A model generated the notes under the pieces. It worked only from the letters and a program-made list of their open reading frames with translations. It searched no databases and was not told the origin of the DNA. The translations under genes were made by a program, and so were the position numbers. 64,000 nucleotides of DNA from Bacteroidales bacterium (GTDB lineage Bacteria > Bacteroidota > Bacteroidia > Bacteroidales > VadinHA17), in assembly GCA_025454795.1 (NCBI GenBank), contig JALONT010000032.1:1-64000 (forward strand), given 5' to 3'. The number at the start of each line of letters is the position of its first letter. Position 1 is the stretch's first letter. This document shows, in pieces, positions 28,534-37,919 of the stretch.

Positions 28534-29265
28534 CTATGATAGAATTAAATTCTGGGATTCTGTTGCTCCAGTCTTGTCAAGTTCTTTTTTCCGGTAAAAA
28601 TAAACAAGTCCGTAATCTTCAGACTCTTTCTTCCTTTCCTCATCCGGGAGAGATCCGTGAGAAGCCTCAACCTCATTCCATACCTGGAGAATGATTTCAT
28701 CTGCCTCCTTTCTCATATCACCAGTCCTTTCAGTATAGTCAAGAGTCTTTTTTATAAGTGTCTTATGATAATTGTGAGCCTCGATAAATTTTTCGAATCG
28801 AACCTTAACAACAGCTATTGTGGGATTGGTTATCGGGCTGCCTCCTTTCCTGATCCTGAGTTCTTCGCCTTCTATTATCCTGTGCCCCCAGGTCATAAGT
28901 TCAATCTCATTATTGAGTGATGGCAGGGTAGACTCATTTGTGGCAAGTCCAAAATATGCTCTCGTTTCTGCAGGCAGATCACCCCGGAAGATCGCCATAT
29001 TCAGAACCCGGATAAAATGTGTGAGGTAGATCCTGGCTTTCCTGACAATGTCATTATAGTCCTTGTTTTTTTTATTCTGTGAAGCAACTGATTGCCGCTG
29101 AAGGATAATACTATGTTCAAAAAGCGGAAGAAATTTTTGTAGTCTTACCAGTGTTTTTGCTGAATAGGACATTTTATAAGGAGGGACTTCTTTCCCTTTT
29201 TCGAGCGCGACCTTCATGGCTTTCAGTCGTGCAGCATCAGTGTTAGGCAACCGGCGATAAGGCAT
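28534..29265 (-). CDS. Conserved hypothetical protein, mostly helical
   Basis: The product is 243 residues, soluble, with no signal peptide or membrane helix. It begins MPYRRLPNTDAARLKAM and is strongly charged with long helical stretches (about 60-100 and 150-190). No catalytic motif is recognised. The sequence looks like a real coding frame: no disruption, and Lys/Glu-rich composition similar to its neighbours. It sits 42 bp upstream of dusB on the same strand and may be co-transcribed. Confidence 0.72.
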   Translation of the reverse strand: MPYRRLPNTDAARLKAMKVALEKGKEVPPYKMSYSAKTLVRLQKFLPLFEHSIILQRQSVASQNKKNKDYNDIVRKARIYLTHFIRVLNMAIFRGDLPAETRAYFGLATNESTLPSLNNEIELMTWGHRIIEGEELRIRKGGSPITNPTIAVVKVRFEKFIEAHNYHKTLIKKTLDYTERTGDMRKEADEIILQVWNEVEASHGSLPDEERKKESEDYGLVYFYRKKELDKTGATESQNLILS

Positions 29266-29538
29266 TTCAACAAGCTGTGTTAATAAATTGTTAGTAACTG
29301 TTGCGAATATAATATTAATTTATTAACGACCAACACTATTCGCATAATAATCAAGCTGATTATTAAAATGTTCGAAAATGATGGAATGGTTCCGGATTGT
29401 TAATAACACTTTATTATATTATTATACGTATTTCAAAGAGTAAAAGTTGCGGTCCGGGAATAAAAAAGCATCTGCATCATTGTTACAAGCGCCACAGATG
29501 TTAACTTAGGAGTTTCTTACTAATTAAAATCCTTTGCT

Positions 29539-30924
29539 ATGTTTAAAAGCGATGTTTATAATAAAAGGAGAGAGACTCTTCACAGGAAGATGAAGACAGG
29601 CCTCGGCCTGTTCATTGGAAACAGTGAATCTCCTATGAATTATCCGTCCAATACTTATCATTTCCGGCAGGACAGCGATTTCCTCTATTTCTTTGGCATT
29701 GATCTCCCGGGGTTTACCGGGCTTATGGATTTCGATTCCGGAAAAGACTGGTTATTTGGGAATGATTTTGACATGGACGATATAGTTTGGATGGGTCCGC
29801 AACCATTGGTAAAAGAGCTTGCCCTGAAATGCGGTATTACAAATAGTGCCCCGATGGCGAATCTTGAAGTAATGATAAAGGATGCCCTTTCAAAAAAGAG
29901 GAAGATCCATTTTCTTCCACCCTACAGGGGGGAAACAAAAATAACCCTGGGCTCATTATTGAAAGAAAACCCTTGCCAGATGAAAACACTTGCCTCTTTT
30001 GACCTTATAAGGGATGTGGTTTCAATGCGATCAATAAAGGAAAAAGCTGAGATCGACGAAATTGAAAAGGCAGTTGATATTGCATATGAGATGCATACCA
30101 CTGCTATGAAAATGTGCAAACCCGGAGTCAGGGAACAGGATATTTTCGGCACTATTGAAGGTATTGCCCTTGCAAAAGGAGGCGGGACTTCATTCCCTGT
30201 AATACTCAGCATCAATGGACAAACACTGCACAATCATTCTCATGGAAATATACTGCAAAAAGGGAGAATGATGGTTACAGATGCAGGTGCAGAAACAGAC
30301 CGTCACTATGCCTCCGATATTACAAGAACAACTCCCGTAGGAGGGAAATTCAGCGGACTACAAAAAGATATATATGAGATCGTCCTGCAAGCTAATACGG
30401 AAGCCATAAAAGCAACGCGTCCAGGTGTTTCTAACCGCAATATTCACTTTTCAGCCTGTAAGGTTATTGCATCAGGGCTGAAGGATCTCGGACTGATGAC
30501 GGGAGATACCAGCGAAGCTGTTACTGCTGGTGCCCATGCACTATTCATGCCTCACGGAATCGGACATATGATGGGACTTGATGTTCATGACATGGAAGCC
30601 CTGGGTGAAAATTACATTGGATACAGCGAGGATGTAAAACGCAGCGATCAGTTCGGACATGCATTTCTCCGTTTCGCACTACCCTATATGCCGGGACATG
30701 TTTTTACAATTGAACCGGGATGCTATTTTATTCCTGAGCTCATAAACAAATGGAAAGATGAAGGGAAATTCAAAGAATTTATCAATTACGGTAAAATTGG
30801 TAAATACATGCCGATAGGAGGAATAAGGATTGAAGATAATGTTCTGATTACCGAAAAAGGTCATAAAGTGCTTGGGAAGCCAATTCCTAAAACTGTGGAA
30901 GAAATTGAAAGAATTTGTACCTGA
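29539..30924 (+). CDS. pepP: Xaa-Pro aminopeptidase (M24B)
   Basis: The product is 461 residues. An N-terminal AMP_N domain (about 1-130) is followed by the pita-bread metallopeptidase fold. Dinuclear metal ligands are visible: Asp in TDAGAETDRHYASDITRT (two), His in FMPHGIGHMMGLDVHD, and Glu in FTIEPGCYF and GIRIEDNV. It removes N-terminal residues preceding proline in the cytosol. A 273-bp gap upstream (29266-29538) holds no gene and no consensus promoter that I can support. Confidence 0.94.
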   Translation: MFKSDVYNKRRETLHRKMKTGLGLFIGNSESPMNYPSNTYHFRQDSDFLYFFGIDLPGFTGLMDFDSGKDWLFGNDFDMDDIVWMGPQPLVKELALKCGITNSAPMANLEVMIKDALSKKRKIHFLPPYRGETKITLGSLLKENPCQMKTLASFDLIRDVVSMRSIKEKAEIDEIEKAVDIAYEMHTTAMKMCKPGVREQDIFGTIEGIALAKGGGTSFPVILSINGQTLHNHSHGNILQKGRMMVTDAGAETDRHYASDITRTTPVGGKFSGLQKDIYEIVLQANTEAIKATRPGVSNRNIHFSACKVIASGLKDLGLMTGDTSEAVTAGAHALFMPHGIGHMMGLDVHDMEALGENYIGYSEDVKRSDQFGHAFLRFALPYMPGHVFTIEPGCYFIPELINKWKDEGKFKEFINYGKIGKYMPIGGIRIEDNVLITEKGHKVLGKPIPKTVEEIERICT

Positions 30925-30934
30925 TATTTTTCCT

Positions 30935-31028
30935 CGGTGACCCTCTGTGGTCCTCTGTGATCCTCTGTGTAAATTCATTTTTTGTTACACAGAGAACCAC
31001 AGAGAAGGCACAGAGTTACACAGAGGGA
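30935..31028. repeat. CTCTGTG tandem/inverted repeat between convergent genes
   Basis: Several CTCTGTG units run toward a centre and reappear in inverse as CACAGAG. The inner stem CTCTGTGTAA (30963-30972) pairs exactly with TTACACAGAG (30985-30994) over a 12-base loop containing TTTTTT. It lies between the convergent pepP and frdB genes and could act as a bidirectional terminator. Confidence 0.7.
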
Positions 31029-31032
31029 ATCC

Positions 31033-31767
31033 TTAATAGGCTTTATAATATTCTCTGTTAAGCCTTGAGATATTGGTAAGCTTGATCTGTTTCGGACATT
31101 CAGCTTCACAGGCTCCTGTATTTGAACAGTTTCCGAAACCAAGCTCATCCATTTTTTCAACCATGGCTCTCACCCTCTCCTTTGCTTCAATACGCCCCTG
31201 GGGAAGAAGAGCAAACTGAGAGATCTTTGCAGAAACAAAAAGCATTGCGGAAGCATTTTTGCATGCTGCAACACAGGCTCCGCAACCTATGCAGATTGAC
31301 GAATCAAATGCTTTATCCGATTTTTTCTTTTCTGCAAGGATGGAGTTTGCTTCCGGTGCTGCTCCTGCATTAACTGATATGAATCCACCTGCAATCTGGA
31401 TTTTATCAAAAGCGCTTCTGTCAACAATCAGATCTTTGATCACGGGGAAGGGTTTTGCTCTCCATGGCTCAATCCATATTGTATCCCCATCACTGAAATA
31501 CCTCATGGAAAGATGGCATGTCGTAACAGCCGGAACAGGTCCGTGAGGATGACCGTTTATATACATTCCGCACGAACCGCATATCCCTTCGCGGCAATCA
31601 TGATCAAAAGCAACCGGGTCTTTATCCTCCCCGACAAGATTTTTATTGAGAGCGTCAAGCATCTCCAGGAACGACATCTCGTGAGAGACATCCTCCATCT
31701 TATAAGTTGCAAAGATGCCTTTAGCTTTAGCATTCTTCTGTCGCCATATCTTTAATGTTAGCTTCAT
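31033..31767 (-). CDS. frdB: Succinate dehydrogenase/fumarate reductase iron-sulfur subunit
   Basis: The product is 244 residues. The plant-type [2Fe-2S] ligands are in [16 protein letters not shown] with a fourth Cys in TTCHLSMR. The [4Fe-4S] and [3Fe-4S] ligands are in [13 protein letters not shown] and [12 protein letters not shown]. It passes electrons between the flavoprotein and the diheme cytochrome b. It is the last gene of the C-A-B operon, separated from frdA by 227 bp of repeats, an unusually long gap in this operon. Direction (succinate oxidation or fumarate reduction) cannot be read from sequence, hence sdhB is an equal name. Confidence 0.95.
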   Translation of the reverse strand: MKLTLKIWRQKNAKAKGIFATYKMEDVSHEMSFLEMLDALNKNLVGEDKDPVAFDHDCREGICGSCGMYINGHPHGPVPAVTTCHLSMRYFSDGDTIWIEPWRAKPFPVIKDLIVDRSAFDKIQIAGGFISVNAGAAPEANSILAEKKKSDKAFDSSICIGCGACVAACKNASAMLFVSAKISQFALLPQGRIEAKERVRAMVEKMDELGFGNCSNTGACEAECPKQIKLTNISRLNREYYKAY

Positions 31768-31798
31768 ATCAATTAATAATTTGTTTGTTCATAAAATA

Positions 31799-31995
31799 GT
31801 CTTGCAGTCTTTCAGTCCTACAGTCTTGCAGTCCTGCGGTCCTGCAGTCCTGCGGTCCTGCAGTTCCCGCAGAGCGGGACTTGGCTTCGCCGAGCTCTCC
31901 GCCGGTTGGCGGATCGGTTCGTCACTTCGTTCCTCAACCTGCGATCTTTTTCCGTTGTGCCACTGCGCCACTGCGCCTCTGCGCCACTGCGCCGT
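31799..31995 (+). repeat. Modular intergenic repeat, copy 2, inside the frdCAB operon
   Basis: An octamer array of the form GTCNTGCR (31804-31863) leads into the core hairpin CCCGC-aga-GCGGG (31867-31879). A second hairpin-forming insert follows (CTCCGCC...GGCGGAT), then TCGTCACTTCGTTCCTCAAC, and a final array of CACTGCGC units (31960-31993). It fills nearly the whole gap between frdA and frdB. Confidence 0.85.
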
Positions 31996-33914
31996 TATTT
32001 ATAACTTCTCACTTTCATTTCAACCTCTTCAAACCTGAGATCTTCTTTATGGAGAATATGGGGTTTTCCTTCTCCTGCATATTCCCATGCAGCAACATAA
32101 GCAAATTCTTCATCGTTTCTGAGAGCCTCACCGTCAGGTGTCTGGTACTCCTCCCTGAAATGTGCCCCGCATGATTCCTTCCTGTTAAGAGCATCTGTAA
32201 TAAGCAGTTCGGCTAGTTCAAAATAATCAGATACCCTGCCTGCTTTTTCAAGCTCCATATTCAGTTCGCCAATAGTTCCCGGGATGTTGAGATCTTTCCA
32301 GAACTCAGTCCGAAGCTCCCTGATCAGTTCAAGAGCTTTCATTAAGCCGGCTTCGTTTCTTGTCATGCCCGCATAGTCCCACATAATCTTCCCCAGCCTT
32401 TTATGGAATGAAGCAGCAGTCTGTTTTCCTTTGACAGACAACAGTCTGGTTAGTTTTTCAACAGCAGCTTTTTCTGCTGCCTCAAATTCCGGTGTGTCAG
32501 TCGTAATCCTGGGAACTCTGATTTCATCGGCAAGATAGTTGCTGATAGTATTGGGGAGAACAAAATAACCATCACCGGCGGCCTGCATCAGAGAGCTTGC
32601 TCCAAGCCGGTTTGCACCATGGTCGGAGAAGTTGGCTTCACCTACAGCGTACAACCCGGGGATGGTAGTCATCAGTTCATAATCGACCCAGAGTCCCCCC
32701 ATGGTATAGTGCCCTGCCGGATAAATCCTCATAGGTTCTTCATATGGATCACTTCCGGTAATGGTCTTGTACATCTCAAAGAGGTTCCCGTACTTATTCT
32801 CAATAGCTTTTTTCCCCTGTTTATTGATTGCATCACGAAAATCAAGATTCACAGACAGCCCTGTTTCTCCAACTCCATATCCGGCATCGCAACGTTCTTT
32901 GGCTGCCCTGGAGGCAACATCCCTGGGAACAAGATTACCGAATGCCGGATATCTTCTCTCAAGGAAATAATCTCTCTCTTCTTCCGGTATCTCATTTGCC
33001 GGTCTCTTGTCTTTTTTAGTTTTGGGAACCCATACCCGTCCGTCGTTGCGAAGCGATTCCGACATTAAAGTAAGTTTTGACTGAAATTCATTCAACTGCG
33101 GAACACAAGTCGGATGTATCTGAACAAAACTGGGATTTGCAAAGAATGCACCTTTTTTGTGGGCTTTCCAGGCGGCCGAAGCATTTGAGTTGACGGCAAG
33201 CGTCGACAGATAATATATTGTACCATATCCACCTGTTGCAAGTACTACTGCATGAGCTCCATGACGTTCCATTTCACCTGTAATCAGGTTGCGGGTGATT
33301 ATTCCCCGTGCTTTACCGTCAATAACAATAAGGTCGAGCATCTCACGGCGAGGGTACATTTTGACATTTCCCTTTTTGATCTGCCTGTTAAGCGAAGAAT
33401 AGCAGCCAAGAAGGCATTGCTGCCCTGTCTGTCCTTTGGCGTAGAATGTTCTGGATACCTGAACACCGCCGAAAGAACGAGTATCTAGCGTCCCTCCGTA
33501 ATCGCGGGCAAAAGGAACGCCAAGTGCAGTAAAGTGATCAATTACCTGATTGCTGACTTCCGCTGCCCTGTAGACATTTGCTTCACGGGCTCGATAATCG
33601 CCGCCTTTTATCATGTCGTAAAAAAGCCGGAAGGTGCTGTCACCGTCATTCTGATAGTTTTTGGCTGCATTTATACCTCCCTGGGCGGCAACAGAATGTG
33701 CCCGACGCGGAGAATCCTGGTAACAGAAGTTTTTCACACTGTAGCCGAGCTCACCAAGAGCCGATGCAGCACCTGCTCCTGACAATCCTGTTCCTACAAC
33801 GATAATCTCAATTTTCTTTTTATTGGCAGGGTTGACAAGCTTTACAGAAGCTTTGTATCTCGTCCACTTTTGAGCGAGGGGTCCCTCAGGTATCTTTGAA
33901 ACAAGTTTTCCCAT
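31995..33914 (-). CDS. frdA: Succinate dehydrogenase/fumarate reductase flavoprotein subunit
   Basis: The product is 639 residues. The FAD motif is [23 protein letters not shown]. The covalent flavin histidine is in [15 protein letters not shown]. Active-site segments include [23 protein letters not shown] and GAMWVD-like GGLWVDYEL. It interconverts succinate and fumarate on the inner face of the cytoplasmic membrane. Order C-A-B and the long flavoprotein are typical of the Bacteroidota quinol-dependent enzyme. The 3' end abuts a repeat element. Confidence 0.96.
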   Translation of the reverse strand: MGKLVSKIPEGPLAQKWTRYKASVKLVNPANKKKIEIIVVGTGLSGAGAASALGELGYSVKNFCYQDSPRRAHSVAAQGGINAAKNYQNDGDSTFRLFYDMIKGGDYRAREANVYRAAEVSNQVIDHFTALGVPFARDYGGTLDTRSFGGVQVSRTFYAKGQTGQQCLLGCYSSLNRQIKKGNVKMYPRREMLDLIVIDGKARGIITRNLITGEMERHGAHAVVLATGGYGTIYYLSTLAVNSNASAAWKAHKKGAFFANPSFVQIHPTCVPQLNEFQSKLTLMSESLRNDGRVWVPKTKKDKRPANEIPEEERDYFLERRYPAFGNLVPRDVASRAAKERCDAGYGVGETGLSVNLDFRDAINKQGKKAIENKYGNLFEMYKTITGSDPYEEPMRIYPAGHYTMGGLWVDYELMTTIPGLYAVGEANFSDHGANRLGASSLMQAAGDGYFVLPNTISNYLADEIRVPRITTDTPEFEAAEKAAVEKLTRLLSVKGKQTAASFHKRLGKIMWDYAGMTRNEAGLMKALELIRELRTEFWKDLNIPGTIGELNMELEKAGRVSDYFELAELLITDALNRKESCGAHFREEYQTPDGEALRNDEEFAYVAAWEYAGEGKPHILHKEDLRFEEVEMKVRSYK

Positions 33915-33928
33915 GATCTTATGTTTTT

Positions 33929-34606
33929 CTATCTGAAAAGCCAGAGAGTTAATGAAATATATGCAAAACCTGCTGGTATTAGTATTGAATATATAAGGGC
34001 AAAAACCTTAACGACCGGTGTCCATATCCTGTGAAAAACCTTAACGACCGGTGTCCATATCCTGTGATTGAGTCCCAGAGTCTGGAAAGCTGATGAGAAG
34101 GCATGAAAAAGGTGAAGTCCAAGGAGGACAAAGCAGATGAGATAAATATAATTGTAAGCAGATATTTTAAATAGGTTATGAGCCACAGAATAGAAGTTTT
34201 CCGGATCTCCGGGGACAAGTCCCAGTTTAATGAAATAAAAATTAAAAAAGTGAAGTACCAGAAAGGTCAGAACAGAGGCACCTGTCCAGATCATAAACCT
34301 GGAGAAGAAGGAAGTCTCGGATTTGTTCCCGCCTGCATAGCCAACAGGACGTGCAAGCCAGTTCTGTATCTGCAGAAAGATACCCCATGAAATATGGATC
34401 AGTATGGCTGCAATAAGAGCAATCTCGACAATTTTAACTACCGGGAATGTTGCCATGAAATGTGCTGCCCTGTTGAAAGGTACAGGATCGCTTTTAAGGA
34501 GCATCAGGTTAATGATCAGATGGACAGGCAGGAACATAAGAAGAAACAGACCTGCAAGCGCCATCACAAATTTTTTGGAAAGGGATGAGAAGAGGATCTT
34601 ATTCAT
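33929..34606 (-). CDS. frdC: Succinate dehydrogenase/fumarate reductase cytochrome b subunit
   Basis: The product is 225 residues with five hydrophobic helices, the single-subunit diheme (B-type) anchor of the complex. Heme-ligand histidines are plausible in [23 protein letters not shown] and LHLFHAF. A perfect 33-bp tandem duplication (34001-34033 and 34034-34066) repeats the 11 residues [11 protein letters not shown] just before the last helix. Family members have this connector once, as in [19 protein letters not shown]. The insertion keeps frame and lies in the loop between helices 4 and 5, so function may survive. Confidence 0.93.
   Translation of the reverse strand: MNKILFSSLSKKFVMALAGLFLLMFLPVHLIINLMLLKSDPVPFNRAAHFMATFPVVKIVEIALIAAILIHISWGIFLQIQNWLARPVGYAGGNKSETSFFSRFMIWTGASVLTFLVLHFFNFYFIKLGLVPGDPENFYSVAHNLFKISAYNYIYLICFVLLGLHLFHAFSSAFQTLGLNHRIWTPVVKVFHRIWTPVVKVFALIYSILIPAGFAYISLTLWLFR
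34001..34066 (-). repeat. Perfect 33-bp in-frame tandem duplication within frdC
   Basis: Two identical consecutive 33-base units encode [11 protein letters not shown] twice. They contain no mismatch, so the event is recent, or it is a mis-assembly. Confidence 0.97.
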
Positions 34607-34758
34607 TGGATATTAAATGATTACAGGTTGGTTTATAGTTTTGTGAATGGGGAGTATAAAAATAAACTTATTAATTAATATTACCAATAAACGTATCCCA
34701 CTATATTAGGATAATAATTCATAAAAAGATATGATTAAGCTCATAATTCTTTATTGCC

Positions 34759-34766
34759 TAATTTTG
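34759..34766 (+). promoter_or_regulatory. -7 box before alpha/beta hydrolase
   Basis: TAATTTTG matches TAnnTTTG. Transcription would begin a few bases later, downstream of a TTG codon at 34754 but upstream of ATG 34781. This settles the start of the next gene. Confidence 0.55.
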
Positions 34767-34780
34767 TAAATAAAATTAAT

Positions 34781-35602
34781 ATGGAAGATTTTTTCAGGTA
34801 CGGAACAGGAATGATCCATTATTCTGATCAGGGGAGGGGAAAAGTAGTTGTGCTGCTTCATGGATATCTTGAGACTTCGGAAATATGGAGCAGTTTTGCC
34901 GGAAAACTTGCAACGAATTTCAGGGTAATAACAATTGATCTGCCCGGACACGGAAGTTCCGGTATGTTTGCAGAGGTACATACTATGGAGCTGATAGCTG
35001 ATGCTGTTTACGGACTTATTAAGAGTATTGGCATCAGCGAGATTTTCCTGACCGGACACTCTCTCGGTGGATATGTCGCACTGGCTTTTGCAGAGCTTTA
35101 CAATGAAATGTTGTCGGGTTACTGTCTGTTTCATTCACACCCGCTTCCTGATTCAGCAGAAGCTCTGAACAAGAGGGAACGTGAAATAAGGCTGGTTGAA
35201 GCCGGGAAAAAAGACCTGATGTATCCTGATAATGTTTCAAGAATGTATGCCACCACAAATCTTCAAAAATTTTCTGAAGCACTTAAACGGTCAAAGGGAA
35301 TTGCATCTTCAATACCTGGAGAGGGAATTATTGCTGTTCTCCGGGGAATGATAAAAAGACCGTCAAGGATTTCGGTGATGGAAAGTGGAATAGTCCCCTG
35401 TCTCTGGATCCTCGGTGCTATGGATAATTATATAGATTGTCTGCAGATTCAGATGAAAGTACAGCTGCCGGATAATGCAACAGTTGTCGTCCTGAACAAC
35501 TCCGGGCATCTGGGATTCATTGAGGAAGAGGATAAATCAGTCGAAGTGATCACAAAATTTATTGAAAAGTCAGATGATTTCCGGGGAAGACAAAAGAGTT
35601 AA
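34781..35602 (+). CDS. Alpha/beta hydrolase
   Basis: The product is about 273 residues from the ATG at 34781. A longer frame from TTG 34754 would start inside the promoter. The oxyanion region is VVVLLHGYLETSEIW, the nucleophile elbow is GHSLGG, an acidic residue is near ILGAMDNYID, and the catalytic His is in NNSGHLGF. It belongs to the MhpC/proline iminopeptidase-like hydrolases. The substrate is unknown. It is a single gene, divergent from frdC and convergent with the S41 protease. Confidence 0.88.
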   Translation: MEDFFRYGTGMIHYSDQGRGKVVVLLHGYLETSEIWSSFAGKLATNFRVITIDLPGHGSSGMFAEVHTMELIADAVYGLIKSIGISEIFLTGHSLGGYVALAFAELYNEMLSGYCLFHSHPLPDSAEALNKREREIRLVEAGKKDLMYPDNVSRMYATTNLQKFSEALKRSKGIASSIPGEGIIAVLRGMIKRPSRISVMESGIVPCLWILGAMDNYIDCLQIQMKVQLPDNATVVVLNNSGHLGFIEEEDKSVEVITKFIEKSDDFRGRQKS

Positions 35603-35604
35603 AG

Positions 35605-35670
35605 ACTGTTTTTACTTTTATCTTTTATCTTCTTTTCGCCGCACACCGCATACCCCGAACCGCAAACCAT
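35605..35670. repeat. Short-period repeats between convergent genes
   Basis: CTTTTAT-type heptamers (TTTTACTTTTATCTTTTATC) are followed by a CCGCA-rich run. The heptamer recurs after dxs at 63.2 kb. Confidence 0.55.
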
Positions 35671-35672
35671 CC

Positions 35673-37271
35673 CTATTTCTCCAGGAAATCTATAGCATAA
35701 AGAAGGGTGGTATCAATCTTTTCCCTGATAGGGTAAAATCCTTTATTATCAAGAATATTCCGGGCGACATATGATTTCAGCTGGGTATGAATAACCATCC
35801 CTGAAATACTTAATCCTTTCTGATCGGCTTTGATGCCGTTCTTAGAAGCATAATCAATGAACTGATAAAGCAGCCCCTGTTTATCAAGATACTTTTCAAT
35901 CTCCCCGGATTCAGTATATTTCTTAAGTGTCTCCCGGTGCATTTCAGTATATTTTAATGCAAAAGGATAAATAAAAGGACTCACCTTCATAAAATATGGT
36001 GAAATATCTGTAGTGTCGACGGGTATAAATTTATCGGGCATTATGCCACCGCCACCATAGACTGTTTTCCCTCCCGGAGTGGTGAATTTCAGGGAGTCAA
36101 CGAACCTTATGCTGTCGGAGTTCTCATATTCATGCCTGTCGAACCTGGTATTCAGGTCGTCGTAATAATCTTCAAATCCTTTTTTATAAGGTTTCTGAAT
36201 AGATCTTCCTGTTGGTGTATAATATCTTGCGATGGTAAGTCGTATTCCTGATCCATCAGTGAACTGAACAGGCTCCTGTACCAGTCCTTTACCGAATGAG
36301 CGTCTTCCAATTATCGTACCCCGGTCATTATCCTGAATTGCCCCGGCAAGAATTTCGCTGGCTGATGCACTCCATTCATCAATAAGTACTGCCAGGTCGC
36401 CGGTTTCAAATTCTCCTTTTCCCGTCGCCCTTGCTTCATTTCTGGGTTGCGTGCGTCCTTTGGTATAGACAATCAGTTCTCCTTTTTTCAGAAACTGGTT
36501 TGCAATCTGGATAGCTGCTTCCATAATGCCTCCGGAATTACCCCGAAGGTCAATAATCAACTTTGTCATTCCCTTGCTTTTAAGCTCTTCAAGCCCCTTC
36601 ATGAACTCATCAAAAGTGGTCATTGCAAAGTTATTGATCCTGATAAATCCGATATTATCATTTATCATATATGCCACGTCGATGCTGTAAATAGGGATTT
36701 TATCACGTGTAATACTGAATGGGAGCAGCTCATTATGTCCCCGGCGCAGGATTTTCACCCTGACTACTGTTCCCCGGGGGCCTTTCAGCATACCCATGAC
36801 TTTTTCGTCGCTTATTCCTTTGCCAGCCACGAGAGAATCGTTGACATACAGGATCTTATCTCCGGCGAGAAGTCCGGTCTTTTCTGCTGGTCCTCCTGGT
36901 ATAGTACTGATTACCAGGATAGTATCGGTAAGCATGTTGAATGAGATACCTATACCTTCAAAATTTCCCTGAAGCGGTTCGTTGACACGAATGAGGTCCT
37001 TTGAAGGTATGTATACCGAATGCGGATCAAGCTTTTTCAGAATAGAGGGAATAGCTGCTTCAACAAGTTCGTCTCGATTTACCGTATCAACATAATTTGA
37101 TTCTATAATGTTAAGAATTATGTTAAGCTTGTCATTTTTTGATTTTTTTCCGGGATTCTGCGGATTATCACTCTGACGCGGAAGATAAATGCCGATAAGA
37201 ATGCCAAAGATTACTGAAACCGCCAGCAATAGAGGAAGAAAGATACTTCTCCTTGAATTATTGTTGTTCAT
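35673..37271 (-). CDS. S41 family C-terminal processing peptidase
   Basis: The product is about 532 residues from the ATG at 37271 (MNNNNSRRSIFLPLL). The longer frame from 37301 is less likely. Residues about 8-30 form an uncleaved signal anchor. A PDZ domain covers about 85-170 (GIGISFNM ... GLLAGDKILYVNDS). The protease domain contains LRGNSGG and the catalytic Ser in DEWSASASEIL with the Lys in RRSFGKGLVQ. It is a periplasmic Ctp/Prc-type tail-specific protease. It overlaps the upstream deaminase gene by 14 bp. Confidence 0.93.
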   Translation of the reverse strand: MNNNNSRRSIFLPLLLAVSVIFGILIGIYLPRQSDNPQNPGKKSKNDKLNIILNIIESNYVDTVNRDELVEAAIPSILKKLDPHSVYIPSKDLIRVNEPLQGNFEGIGISFNMLTDTILVISTIPGGPAEKTGLLAGDKILYVNDSLVAGKGISDEKVMGMLKGPRGTVVRVKILRRGHNELLPFSITRDKIPIYSIDVAYMINDNIGFIRINNFAMTTFDEFMKGLEELKSKGMTKLIIDLRGNSGGIMEAAIQIANQFLKKGELIVYTKGRTQPRNEARATGKGEFETGDLAVLIDEWSASASEILAGAIQDNDRGTIIGRRSFGKGLVQEPVQFTDGSGIRLTIARYYTPTGRSIQKPYKKGFEDYYDDLNTRFDRHEYENSDSIRFVDSLKFTTPGGKTVYGGGGIMPDKFIPVDTTDISPYFMKVSPFIYPFALKYTEMHRETLKKYTESGEIEKYLDKQGLLYQFIDYASKNGIKADQKGLSISGMVIHTQLKSYVARNILDNKGFYPIREKIDTTLLYAIDFLEK

Positions 37272-37728
37272 AAATGTCTTTTTCAGGATCAATATAAACA
37301 AGCTCTACTCCGGCGCGCTTAAGAAGGTCAAGTCCATCGGTTATCCTGTACCTGTTGCAATAAACGACTCTTCTGATGCCTGACTGAATTATCAATTTTG
37401 CACATTCAATACAGGGAGAGGTGGTAACATAAAGAGTTGAATCCTCACTTGAGTTATTCGATTTTGCCACTTTCGTAATTGCATTTGCTTCTGCATGAAG
37501 AACATATGGTTTTGTGACGTTGTTTTCATCTTCGCATACATTCTCAAAACCTGCCGGAGTGCCATTGTAACCATCGGATATGATCATCTTGCCTTTAACA
37601 ATTAATGCTCCGACCTGACGCCTTATACAATATGAATTACGGGCCCAGATAAGTGCCATTTCAAGATACCGTTTGTCGAAAGCGATCTGTTTTTCGCCGT
37701 AAGGTCTTATAGAATTCTGGCAGGCCAT
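37258..37728 (-). CDS. dCMP/cytidine deaminase family protein (ComEB-like)
   Basis: The product is 156 residues. The zinc-binding motif HAEANAI with the catalytic Glu, and PCIECAKL with two Cys, define the CDA fold. The N-terminal stretch RYLEMALIWARNSYCIRRQVGALIVKGKMIISDGYNGTPAG is typical of deoxycytidylate deaminases. It would convert dCMP to dUMP for thymidylate synthesis. It is translationally coupled to the S41 protease gene. Confidence 0.93.
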   Translation of the reverse strand: MACQNSIRPYGEKQIAFDKRYLEMALIWARNSYCIRRQVGALIVKGKMIISDGYNGTPAGFENVCEDENNVTKPYVLHAEANAITKVAKSNNSSEDSTLYVTTSPCIECAKLIIQSGIRRVVYCNRYRITDGLDLLKRAGVELVYIDPEKDIYEQQ

Positions 37729-37882
37729 AACAATATATCTTCGATATTAAGCGTTTAAAGTTAATAATTTATTTGAGTGAATGGCAGGTTTTAAGTCTCT
37801 TGCTTCCAGCTTTATTGTTAAAAATAAATTGTCAGGTTAATAACATTTTTTCTTTCCGTGTGTTTTTATTTAAAGCAATAAT

Positions 37883-37890
37883 TAATTTTG
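37883..37890 (+). promoter_or_regulatory. Candidate -7 box for FISUMP gene
   Basis: TAATTTTG, 30 bp before ATG 37920, matches TAnnTTTG. No clear -33 motif was seen. Confidence 0.45.
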
Positions 37891-37919
37891 CGCCTTATTT
37901 CAATTGAGTTTTTAAAGAA

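Noticed and set aside
29266-29538. Promoter or regulatory RNA before the aminopeptidase gene
   Set aside because: The gap is AT-rich with only a weak CATCTG/CAGATG pairing and no TAnnTTTG match.
31799-31865. CRISPR array at the octamer repeats
   Set aside because: The units are 8 bp with no unique spacers, and no cas genes are in the window. The same holds for the other tandem arrays.
34607-34758. Promoter TTG-N20-TATTTTTA before frdC
   Set aside because: The -7 box ends in A instead of G and the region is very AT-rich, so chance matches are likely.
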